From Przewalskia tangutica (lineage: Eukaryota; Streptophyta; Magnoliopsida; Solanales; Solanaceae), in the NCBI GenBank assembly GCA_029844215.1, contig CM056736.1, positions 58,651,562 to 58,715,561 of the forward strand: a stretch of DNA of 64,000 nt. The letters are read 5' to 3'. Positions 54,855 through 64,000 of this stretch are shown piece after piece. Positions within the stretch are counted from its first letter, which is position 1. The number at the start of each line of letters is the position of its first letter. Made by a program: the position numbers and the translations under genes. The notes beneath the pieces were generated by a model. It was not told the origin of the DNA. It ran no database searches and worked only from the letters and a program-made list of their open reading frames with translations.

Positions 54855-56946
54855 ATTAATCCTCGGAAAGTGTCTGCACCGTATCGAAGAAGTCTTGATT
54901 ATCGGTGTGTTGTGCACCACATCAATAATCAGGAGGCTATAGGATATTTAGGATTGGTTTCTATTCTTCTCACTCTGAGATCGTGCCTTAGAGCTGTGTT
55001 GTAAGTTGAACCCTCTGACGAAATCCTTTCCCTTATCGTTATGCCTCCGCGTAGGGCAACCCGGGCGGCAAAGCGAGGAGGCTGCGAGTAGAGTTCAGAG
55101 GGTGGCGAGGGCACAGGCCCAATCATTACCTAGGGTAGTGCTTCATTCGGGGATTTCTGCGACGTCACTAGCCCCAGCAGAGTTTAAGCACGGCGACGGC
55201 AGTTCCTACTGCGGCCATGATATTTGAACCTTCAGTTCCACGACCAGGAACAGAGAATATAGATTGCGAGACAACCACATTACTAGCTATAGATTTGGCT
55301 ACGGAGTATACCGATGTATCGCGAGTCTTGATGACTACTAAGAAAGGGATGTGCAAGAGTAATTCTTGATTGGGCTTGGCATGGCACGTATGCGGGCTTA
55401 TCGCGTGCGAGAAACGTAGAGATCGGCAGGTTAACCAGGGGAGAAGAGGGCGAGCGCAGTCGCCGGTAACTTTCAAGGTGAGTATACCTTAAGTGCTATG
55501 TTACGATAGCGGTGTGTTAGTTGTGATTAGAAATCATGGTGGGTTAACAGAGTAAGATTTTGGGGATAGAGAAGGTGTGAGCCTTAGAGTGTTATACGTA
55601 AAGACCTTAGAGGTAAGGCCATCTCGAGAAAGGTGTAGTGTTATGTTTGACCCTTATAGGAGTGCATAGTGCACGTGAGCTATGTTCGTGGGATAAGTCA
55701 CGAGTAGCGTGATTTGAAAGAAGGTAGTCGAACTAGGAAGACCGCCAGGTTTTCGTAATATGATTTGAGAAATTATTCCTTGGGAGCTAGTGTTTTGCGC
55801 AATGCGGGTCGGGTTGAGGCCATGTTGCGGGTCAACCCGCGGTATGGTGGTGGGGTCGGTTGTGGTGGTCCCGCCTTGTGGTCATGAGGTGTTAGGCCCG
55901 TGTTTAGTTAGCCAGTGCAAGTTAGTGGATGCGTTCGACCGGTGGTCGGGCCGATGGGCGACTATCGTGTTCTTGGTCGAGGTCGTTCCTCGGCGGTGTT
56001 GATGTTATCTGAAAGGGTTGTGAGGTTGCAGGTGCCTACCTTCACCTTATGACAGATGGAGCCAGTGCATGTTTCTCTTCTGGGAGTTTGTACGAGCGGG
56101 GCTAGGAACTCAGGTGAGTCTCAGCTCGCATTCGCCTCGGGCGGTGTTTTGATTTGAGTGGGTAGCGAGATCGTTGTCTCGGTTGAAGTGTTTAAGCTAC
56201 CATTTCATTGTTCGGATGTCGTCTTGTGGCGCCTTGTAGAAGCGAAATGCAAGTTGCGGTCGATTGGTTCGATGTTGGCGGGGTTGGATAGTTGGTTGAG
56301 CTTGTTCCGGAGATGTGGATAGTGTGAAGCTTGTCTAGAAGAAGTTACGGCGGCTCGGAGAATCGTTCGGATAATCGGCGGCGCTTAGAGTTGAGTTGGT
56401 CGGTCTTCTTGAAAGTACCACCGGACGGTGTGACGAGTTTTGAAAGCGAAGGAACTTAGCCCGAGTTACTTTGGGCCTTTGTGAGTTCATGTGAAGAATA
56501 GGCGGATTGCCTATATGTTAGCATTTGCGTCCGACTTAGGAGGAAGGGCGTCCGATCTTCGTATTGTTATGTTGGGAAAGTATCGAAGATCCATCGAGAA
56601 TGTTCCCGATTAATGATGACCACGTTAGAGATAGTAACCCGAGTTTTGGATACTAAGCGTTATCGAAATGTGATAAGAATCCGAGTGTCACGGCGAACGG
56701 GGGATCGCGTGCGGCCGGTACCATTTGTTGGGTCGTCAGCAAGGCTCGCGACAAAGTGACAAAAGTAGTATTATTTGTGGTGATGTAGAGGTGTTTCCTC
56801 GTGGACTTAGATGTAAGTTTTGCGCGGGTGTTTCCATGGCGGTATGGCGGGATTGTTTAAATGAAGTATAGTAGTGAAGACTATCTTTGGCGCCGCGTTG
56901 TTTGAGACTTAGAAGGAACATTCGGACGAATGTTTCTAAGGAAGAA
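54855..56946 (+). other. Internal region of the LTR element, no intact gene
   Basis: At 55041 a short frame reads MPPRRATRAAKRGG and stops at 55091; an MPPRR start is common in plant Gypsy gag proteins, so this may be the gag start. The following 1.8 kb is GC-richer with scattered short frames (for example 55790-56002) that I do not recognise. Confidence 0.5.
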
Positions 56947-59900
56947 TGTTATACCCGTAGTTCCGGGGTATGTATGCGAGGGCGTGCGTGCGAGAATACG
57001 TGAGAAAGATTGGAAAGGAAGAAAGAGGCGATTTTCCACGGAAAAGTTTAGGTTTTGTGAAGGAAAAAGGTTCGTTAATGGGAATTGGATTCCCAGTTTG
57101 GTATCGGACTTCACGGAATATTAGAGAATTATGGAATTTTATTTTCGGAAGTGGTCACGTGGGGCCCACGGGAGAAATTCTGATTTTAATGGGGCGCTTT
57201 GATTTTGAGATTTTGGCCGTTTTGGATATTTCGAAGGCGAAATATTTTGGACCAACGGGAGGCAACACTTGTCACCCTCAGTGATGGACTTGAAAGCGGC
57301 AATATGGCCGATTGGAGTTACTGACTTGGTCAAGTTGTTGGTAAGATATTTTGTGTGCAAGTTGGCGAGACACTTGCCAAATCCTCACCCTACACTTGCC
57401 TTGCACTTGTCTTCATCTTGGCCATTGGTTGGCCAAGGCTTGACCTATAAATACCCTCCCTTTGAAGACTAATTCATTCACAAAATTGCCTAAGTCTTGA
57501 GAGCCTTCCTCCCGCACCGTGAGGCCCTTGGCCGAGAGTCCCCTAGTGGGGTAGGCCGAGGTAGACACCCCCTCCTTTGTGGTGTGGTAGTGGGGTACCC
57601 CTAGCCTAGTTGCTTTCGTATAATACCCACTTTGTGGTATAGAAATACTCTCCAGTATTGTTATAATGCCCAATTACCTTAGCCTTATACCTTGTTGTAT
57701 CCTAAGGTTATACCTTTCTGAAAAGCCGAAATACTATTATACTTCCGTCTGTCACAAAACCGAAACCTAGGAAAATCTCTATAGTCAGTTGGAGTATTGT
57801 GTAGAAGTTGGTTAGAACTTCTAAGGGTGGTTTAGAGCGGGTTGGGCGCTCGGAGTTGGAGCTAAGCGATTGCCGGGATCGACTTTATGCTTGGATAATT
57901 ATGGGCTTATCGAGGTAATTATCTTGTCCCCTATTGTAATTGGATATTACATGTTGTAGGAGTATATAGTTGAAGTATACTATATATAGTCTTGGGTATT
58001 ACTGATGAGACTTGTGTAGTAATGTAGTGGTGTAGAATTGTGCAGGTGGGGTTGGGCGTATAACCCCACGGTTGGCTTGATGGCCGGCCCAGATAGAGGA
58101 GGAGATTCTGTTGTTGCGGGGAGGTCTTTGCCGAATTTTACGTAGAATGTTCTACGATGTTAATAAGCGCCTTGTGGCCTTATAGGTTGAAGTACTACGT
58201 GTGGCGCGTTACTGCTTGGCTTAGGAGTAGCGGCGGCGAAGTACTCGGAGCATTTTGCTATTAGTCGATAATCGTCGCGGTATGTGAACCTCTTCCTATC
58301 TCTTCTAGCATGATATGTGAACTATGTAATGCGGTGAGCGTCACATGTGCTAAATGTATTCGATTGGTTTAAAACATAAAGTGTTATAACGGCTTTATGG
58401 GAAGTTGGTTATAACGACTTTATGTGGATAAGAAAACACTTTGTGGTTTTAAAAGGTAAATGATTTGTTTATAAGCGGCTTGATGTGTGATCATAAAGAA
58501 CTTGAAGTATTTCAAAAGATTTACGAAATCGTTTTGAAAGAGAAGTAATACTTGGTTTTGAGAACTTAAGAGTTATACTAGCTTTATGGGAAGTTAGGTA
58601 TAACGGCTTAAGAAACGTTTCTTGATTTTGGAAATCGGGATGTGTATCGACAAACCATGCGGCGTTAATAAAAGGAAATGTTTTGAATAATTAAGTATTA
58701 TTAAAACCGGTAGAAACTTCCATCTGCATAGAAGCTAAGATGAGACAAAATGATATTTCCTAGATCATGCATTTGTAATAAGATTGTTATAAACAAGAAT
58801 ATCCTACTCACATATAAGGCTTATGTTTCTCCGATTGTTTAAAAGAGAATTATATTCTTAAATGAATAAAGCTATGAACTACGAAACCTTTCTAAAATAA
58901 GAAGCGTGAACATTTGAAATTAGGCAAACTTGGGCGTTTGGAAAATAATGTTGTCACTTGATTTTACAAAGGTAAGAGTTTTAGTTTTCTTAAAAGGATA
59001 GTCACTCTATTTTTATACTACGGTATTGTGTGACTTATGTGAAAGAAACCGATCTTTTAAAGATTTAATGTGTGAAGTACTTTGGGGTTAGATACCCGAA
59101 CTTGTTAGTAGAAAGTACCTTGTGTGAATACTTTATTGTATTGGTTGTGTTGGTTGGTGATAGCCTTGTAAGACTTTCTTGTTGCTTTGATAAGTAAGCG
59201 TGTTAGGATCTACGTGTGTTAGTATCTTGTGATGTTTGTGTGAAGGGGTTTCCCTTGATTGTGCTTATTAACTATCAGTCGTTATGATAGTATTGTGGCA
59301 TTCATCTCTTGAGATGATTCCGGGGGTTAAGCTGCCCTCCGATGCGGGGTAGACTTCGGTCGATGGACCTATGATTCGAGATACCTCATGCGGTTCCTGG
59401 GGGCCTATGCGGAGCTACGAGAGTTCAAGTTAAGTATGCGTCGTTTATGGGCATGCGGTCCTTGTTGCCATGCGGACTCGAAATTCCAGGACTATGCCTG
59501 GGAGTAGCTACCATCGATGCGGGGATGCCTGCGCGGGCGATGAGATTGGCCTATCGCGGGCTGCGGGAATTTCGAGGACTAGAAGCCGCGCATTAGATCT
59601 GCGGGCAAGTGGCGGCTTTGATCATGTAACGATGCAGAGCAGATCTTATAATCTGATTCATGACCTTGTTGATGCGTAGGTGTTAGTAGTCGGCTATGCC
59701 TTCGTACTTACCGTCACGGTGTTATTATAGCACGGTGGGACACGGTGTTCATGTGTGTTCCTTGGAACTTTTATATCATAAGCTGCCGTGATGAGAATGT
59801 GTCCCACGCACGATTGATGTTGTGGCGTGAGACCATCGTTATGTTCTTTGGTGATGACTTGAGGCGTGAGTCACGACTTGATATATGCTTAGTTATTGTA

Positions 59901-60400
59901 AGCGTAGTTTGGTTATCATACATGTCTCTGCTTTATAGACTATTATGATTTCATTTGCGGTATTTTTAGTTTCACATACTAAATTTTTGTTATCGACCTC
60001 GCCCGGGCTGCGTTCATGCCGCAGTAAAGTACACAGTCATTGATCCTCGCTCTTGAGCACTGATTCGGCATTTGGGAAAGCTCCGTTTCTCGGAGGCTTA
60101 TCGATGGTATAGTCCTGTTGTTGTAGGTGTTTACATTCGGGGTATGGCGGGGCCCCTGTCCGCCCATTGTTGTCATATCATTTCTTAGAAGTGCATGTAA
60201 TCTTGTTGTGGCGGGGTTTGTAAAAGGATTAAACCATTCTTTTGTAAAAGAGGTTATTTATATATCTAGGAAGGCAAGTTTTCCTGATTATTGTTTTATA
60301 TTTACATTATCTCATGTTGTTGTTTTATGTTCCGATTACTCGATGTTGTGTCACTAGGGTGCCGGTAAGGCACGATCACGGGCCCGATTTGGTCGTGACA
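56947..60400 (+). repeat. 3' LTR
   Basis: Starts TGTTATACCCGTAGTTCCG, ends GGTCGTGACA; TATAAATA at 57446-57453. Differs from the 5' LTR by many short indels and few clear substitutions. Confidence 0.9.
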
Positions 60401-60405
60401 TGTGT
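60401..60405. repeat. Target-site duplication TGTGT (right)
   Basis: Matches 51234-51238. Confidence 0.9.
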
Positions 60406-60813
60406 AACAGGTTTTAGCAAGTCTTGTACCTAAAGTTTTCATCTTTGTTTGTCGGTGCCATTATCGGCAAAGTCTGGGTATGGATAAATTCCCATTTCTG
60501 AATGGGGGCTGGTATCTCTTTCTTAGGGGGCCCTACTGGTTTAACTGCCTCTGAGTATGATTAGAGGAACCATCTCAGAATCGTCTGCTCTCAGGCGAGA
60601 TCTTTGGTGTAACCTTGAACGGCTGAACTTGTTCCTTCCCCTTTTTAGAGGAGACTGGTATAATTGGGAGATCTCCCAATACTGTGAACCTATTTTGTCC
60701 ACTGGGTTTATGAAGAATTGGGCTATGATCTTTTACGCAAAGGCGTTTCATTTTTCTTCCAATTTATTACGAAAAGGGGTCTCATTGGGCGTAAGCCACA
60801 GGATCTGCCTCAT

Positions 60814-61403
60814 TATTTCCCTGCAAAATTCTCTAGTCAGGAAATCTGGTAGAGAGTTTTTCCTTTTAAAAATCAAATTTAAAATTCGAAATTTGATAAT
60901 AAGGCCTGCCTCCTGGCAAAATCTATTTTAAAACTAAATCTTTTTTGTAAAGTTTCTTTGGCTGCTTTGCAGTCGACTCTTAAAAATATTAGCAAATTAT
61001 TTTGGTACTACATAGTACTCTATATGAAACAATTTTGACTCTTATCAATTTGTTCGACTGTTTCTGAAGACTACTTCCTATTTAGGAGGTATCTATCTTA
61101 ACGAACCTTCTGGCCATTTCCACTGAAAGACGGCATAGGTCCTTCCGACCTTTCATGCTAAATCCAATGGTTTTTAGCCTGACTGTTAAAGACTTACTTT
61201 ATCATAAAAGTCATTAGATTAGAGATTCCTAAACCTGGAATTTTCTGGACTAATCATTTTATAAAATCTGCTATGTATTTAAGACTTCCTATAGGAATCT
61301 TACTCGGGATTTTAGCAGAGAACTCAATGGCTCTTATGGATTGGTTTATTGGTTCCTTGATAGAGATCATATCTTAAGGACCTAATGGCTGCCTGAAAAG
61401 ATA
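60814..61403 (-). pseudogene. Degenerate RT/RNase H remnant (type C, minus strand)
   Basis: Same deletion and same patchwork as 41670-42259. Hairpin-like AGGTC-GGAAG-GACCT on the minus strand at about 61137-61151. Confidence 0.77.
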
Positions 61404-63677
61404 TCAATAAACCTTTTTACTAGGTATTGGGTACCTATGTGGTCTCTGATTTATGAGTCTCGAGACTCCTCTTTCTTTTTCAGCGTTCTTATAGACGTAG
61501 AAAGCTGAATAACTCCTTTGTGATTTAGAATGTCTAATGATTTCTTTTTCAAGTGGATCATTGACTTCCTTTTTACAGTGTTCTATGAGCTCATGGCTCA
61601 TCTGGATCAGACTGGCTTTTGTGGGAATGTTCTTCTCACTTAAGTCATCCGTGTATGGCAGATCTACAGTATGCTTCTTTCTTTCGCAGAAAGCATTTGG
61701 TAGAGCTGGACATATTTTTCTTTCTATAGAATCAATTAAAATTTTAACCCTATCGATTACCTCCGGGGTTTTTAAATTAGATTCTATCCTTTTTATTTTA
61801 ACATCTTTTTTTAGGTAGTTAACCTGATTGGTTAATAGCCATATTTTAAAGACTGTTTTCTGTTTAACATGATCACTGTGATCAATTAAAAATTGTACGT
61901 ATGGGAACACAAGGTTTCTTCCCATAGAACTGGTGTAAATACCGTTTAACTTTGCGGTATAAGCTTTTATCTGAGTTAGGAAGGATATTCCTAAATTAAT
62001 ATCTTCAGTTATGATTTGTATAATAACAAAATCATTATCGAAGCAAATATCTTTATGAGCTTTTAAAAGCTTCCAGTTTATATTAATGCTATCTCCTGTA
62101 GTAGAGTATAGCTTACGGGTACTTTTACTTAAGTACTTAGTTGGAACTAATCCTTCGCAAATACAATTTTGATCTGCTCCAGAGTCTAACAACTTAATAG
62201 ATTCTTTAATAAAATCTCTATTTATTAAAATCTTATTAATGACCTGGTAGCTTAGTGCTTTGGACATTAACATTAACCCTGGTTTACTTCCTGCTTCTTC
62301 AGAAGGGGGTGGTGTTAACTGATTATTAACAGGAATTAAATTCCTTAATGAACCATTTACCAACGTTTCAGCTTTTAAAGGACTGAGATTCTTTTTCATG
62401 CTAAGAATTTCTCCTTTTAACTTTTTAATCTCTTTTAATAAATCCTGAACCGTAGCGTCGGATTTAGTTTCTTTAATGGGAACCTTCTGGTGGTTATCTG
62501 TGATAACCGTACTGCTTTCATACAGTACATTTTCCCGATACTCACGCGAAATGGAGGTGGAACTACCTGAACTGTAATTTGATGAACTATCGTCACTGTA
62601 ATACTTTTCTGAAGAAACTTCAGAATTATTACTGGACTGTTCTTCATCTAACTTTGTAACAGTTAATGAATTATTATTCATCCTTCTTTTGGGTTTCCTG
62701 ACCCTTTTCTTGTTCCTTTTGATGTTAATTAACTTTGGATTAGTTAATTTATCACGTTTATCTTTTGAACTAGAATCCCTACTGGATCCTTTGATTGAAC
62801 TAAGTTCATTAAACCTTTTATCCTTAATGGATTTTCTGATTGAATTAAGTTCATTAAACTTTTTATTAATCTTGCTTAAAAACTGATTATTAACATTTTC
62901 AGGGTTTTTACGGCGTTTTGCCAACAACCCTTTAAAGAAATTATCAGGAAGGGTTTTCCCTTCTGTTCCAATCGGTATATCACTAGACACATGGGCCTTT
63001 CTTGCACCAGTATCTTGTAACAACTGTCGGATTTCTTCCTTTTGTTGCAGGATTCCTTTTGGATCCTTTTCGTTCTTTTTAAACGAAGTATTTAACAAGA
63101 TCTTTCCCTTTACGGAGACCTTATCTTGTTTTAGCAATGGTGTAACTGTTTTAACAGTTTTCTCTCCTGTGGACCATTTGTTAACAATGGAGCTCAGGGA
63201 CTGTCTGCCATTATGGAGTTTATTAGTGATTTCAAACCACCTAAAGAATTCTACATTAGAATTAATTCTGTTCATATCACTTATCCAATTATCTCTAAAT
63301 TCTTTTCTTTCCTCGAGTGGGAAAGTGCTGTTGTACCATTTTCTTTTAATGGCATGTTCTGGATCTACCCATAATTTGTTAAGGGTTTTCCAATCGATTT
63401 TAAAACCGATGTCTTCCTTAATGGTGCCAAGTCTACCGTGCTTTTGTGGAAGCATAGTAGTATTCCTACCACCAACTGACTTAGCTTCTGCAGCTAATAA
63501 AGTATCAATTCTTCTGATTATTTTATCCTCTTGAGATAAAGCCTTTTGTTTAATATACTCTTTATTCTCCCGGGATTTGGAAGAAGATACAGAGTATCTT
63601 TCCTTGTTAGCTTCTTGAGCTAATAAAGTATTAATTCTGTCAACTAAATTATCTTTTGGAGATAAAAAAGTTTCCAT
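61404..63677 (-). CDS. Type C ORF2: intact 757-aa protease polyprotein lacking RT palm
   Basis: The longest undamaged viral frame here. Residues about 1-170: domain shared with the coat N-terminus (FKIDWKTLNKLW, KRKWYNSTFP). About 320-332: basic NLS-like KRNKKRVRKPKRR. About 345-380: Ser-rich acidic. About 405-435: coiled coil. About 470-590: aspartic protease with DSGA at 498-501. About 640-757: RT fingers only, stop after KKVY. There is no YIDD, zinc knuckle or movement domain. Only the protease activity is predicted. The upstream ORF1 overlaps by one base. Retention of an open frame in an RT-less product suggests recent insertion or selection before insertion. Confidence 0.87.
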   Translation of the reverse strand: METFLSPKDNLVDRINTLLAQEANKERYSVSSSKSRENKEYIKQKALSQEDKIIRRIDTLLAAEAKSVGGRNTTMLPQKHGRLGTIKEDIGFKIDWKTLNKLWVDPEHAIKRKWYNSTFPLEERKEFRDNWISDMNRINSNVEFFRWFEITNKLHNGRQSLSSIVNKWSTGEKTVKTVTPLLKQDKVSVKGKILLNTSFKKNEKDPKGILQQKEEIRQLLQDTGARKAHVSSDIPIGTEGKTLPDNFFKGLLAKRRKNPENVNNQFLSKINKKFNELNSIRKSIKDKRFNELSSIKGSSRDSSSKDKRDKLTNPKLINIKRNKKRVRKPKRRMNNNSLTVTKLDEEQSSNNSEVSSEKYYSDDSSSNYSSGSSTSISREYRENVLYESSTVITDNHQKVPIKETKSDATVQDLLKEIKKLKGEILSMKKNLSPLKAETLVNGSLRNLIPVNNQLTPPPSEEAGSKPGLMLMSKALSYQVINKILINRDFIKESIKLLDSGADQNCICEGLVPTKYLSKSTRKLYSTTGDSININWKLLKAHKDICFDNDFVIIQIITEDINLGISFLTQIKAYTAKLNGIYTSSMGRNLVFPYVQFLIDHSDHVKQKTVFKIWLLTNQVNYLKKDVKIKRIESNLKTPEVIDRVKILIDSIERKICPALPNAFCERKKHTVDLPYTDDLSEKNIPTKASLIQMSHELIEHCKKEVNDPLEKEIIRHSKSQRSYSAFYVYKNAEKERGVSRLINQRPHRYPIPSKKVY

Positions 63678-63982
63678 TAATACTGGGTTGTATGAAGCTC
63701 ATTCAGACGATGAGTAATTTTTAACGCTGTTGATAAGCTATCAACCCTTATTCTTAACCCTACGTTTTCTTCATAGATTTCAGTCCTTTTATTGATGATT
63801 AACTGTCTAATTATGACTTGATAAAAATCATCCAAACCTTCAATAGGTTTAGCAATTTTATAATACCCTAATTTCTTAAGGTTTGCCTTTATCCTTCTAT
63901 TACACTCATTACTAATTGTAATAAACTTGATTGTTTGAGAATTATATCTTCTTATATGATTAAATTCTTGACGCATCTTCAT
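63677..63982 (-). CDS. ORF1, 101-aa conserved protein (type C)
   Basis: MKMRQEFNHIRRYNSQ to HTTQY, one or two residues different from 39091-39396 (TEIYEEN against TELYEEN). Intact, with the TAATG overlap to ORF2. Confidence 0.8.
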   Translation of the reverse strand: MKMRQEFNHIRRYNSQTIKFITISNECNRRIKANLKKLGYYKIAKPIEGLDDFYQVIIRQLIINKRTEIYEENVGLRIRVDSLSTALKITHRLNELHTTQY

Positions 63983-64000
63983 TCTTAATTTACCTGGTTT
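63983..64000 (-). promoter_or_regulatory. Start-proximal end of a type C leader, cut by the window
   Basis: Matches the bases just upstream of ORF1 at 39073-39090; the rest lies outside. Confidence 0.7.

Larger units (their letters stand above)
51239..60400 (+). mobile_element. Non-autonomous Ty3/Gypsy-like LTR retroelement, 9.2 kb
   Basis: Two similar LTRs (3,600 and 3,454 bases), TG...CA ends and a perfect TGTGT duplication, but only about 2.1 kb of internal DNA. A PBS-like site follows the 5' LTR and a purine tract (AAGGAAGAA, 56938-56945) precedes the 3' LTR. No RT, integrase or RNase H was found in the internal part, so it would have depended on a relative. Confidence 0.9.
50454..60813 (-). 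pseudogene. Type C ORF3, split by an LTR retroelement
   Basis: The C-terminal part is at 50454-51233 and the N-terminal part at 60406-60813 (start complement 60811-60813), with the insertion 51239-60400 and its TGTGT duplication between them. Several small deletions further break both halves. The uninterrupted order is seen at 42260-43480 and, at the insertion site, at about 2700-2712. Confidence 0.87.
49880..64000 (-). mobile_element. Type C unit, minus strand, split by an LTR retroelement
   Basis: From a short leader end and PBS (49895-49910) through R region, promoter, repeat block and ORF3, then, after the 9.2 kb insertion, the rest of ORF3, RT remnant, ORF2, ORF1 and the start of the leader at the window edge. 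The first 31 bases are leader plus PBS, so this minus unit continues leftward past its own promoter into the PBS of a lost neighbour. Confidence 0.9.

Noticed and set aside
54418..55476. Captured host gene in the LTR element's internal region
   Set aside because: Only short frames without recognisable motifs; nothing supports exons or a conserved product.

Overview
The window is plant nuclear repeat DNA. Almost every base belongs to endogenous pararetrovirus (Caulimoviridae-type) sequence or to two long terminal repeat (LTR) retroelements that landed in it. I see no host single-copy gene, rRNA, tRNA or CRISPR array. The host is a flowering plant, probably a eudicot. The evidence is the caulimovirid genes, the initiator-Met-tRNA primer sites (TGGTATCAGAGCCATG), and LTRs of the TGTTAYACCCCGTA...GGTCGTGACA kind. 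Lineage below that is a guess, and I cannot assign a virus genus from sequence alone.

Layout. Viral units of about 5.7 kb are concatenated. Each runs from a primer-binding site (PBS), through a ~0.7 kb structured leader, to ORFs, then a purine-rich repeat block, a TATA box and an AATAAA signal just before the next PBS. Three unit types occur. Type A carries ORF1 and an ORF2 polyprotein of movement protein, coat protein and aspartic protease, with no reverse transcriptase. Type B carries ORF1, an ORF2 of protease, reverse transcriptase and RNase H, and ORF3; it has no movement protein and no coat core. Type C resembles B but has lost the RT palm and most of RNase H, while ORF1, the protease polyprotein and ORF3 can stay open. 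Order: A tail (+) 1-735; C 3' part (+) 735-4102; C 5' part (+) 4103-5510; C (-) 5514-15220; A (-) 15263-20920; A (+) 20927-26634; B (+) 26635-32466; B (+) 32467-38347; C (+) 38348-44072; A (+) 44073-49879; C (-) 49880-64000. A 4.0 kb solo LTR (6533-10533, duplicated site TGGAA) interrupts ORF3 of the first minus-strand C. A 9.2 kb two-LTR element with almost no coding capacity (51239-60400, duplicated site TGTGT) interrupts ORF3 of the last C.

How it fits together. A and B have complementary gene sets and share near-identical leaders, PBS and promoter region, which is what a bipartite pararetrovirus would look like. A would supply movement and capsid, and B would supply replication. C looks like a third, RT-less, trans-dependent component that was amplified after its deletion: all four copies carry the same deletion and the same new stop. 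The leader begins with a 7-codon sORF in the PBS that ends just before a long-range stem, and the stem closes about 50 nt before ORF1. That is the arrangement known for ribosome shunting in this family.

Most frame breaks fall at CAG/CTG or other CHG trinucleotides and differ between otherwise near-identical copies. Part of the apparent decay may therefore be assembly or base-calling error at methylated CHG sites. Inverted junctions (5510, 20923, 49880) would generate double-stranded RNA if transcribed.
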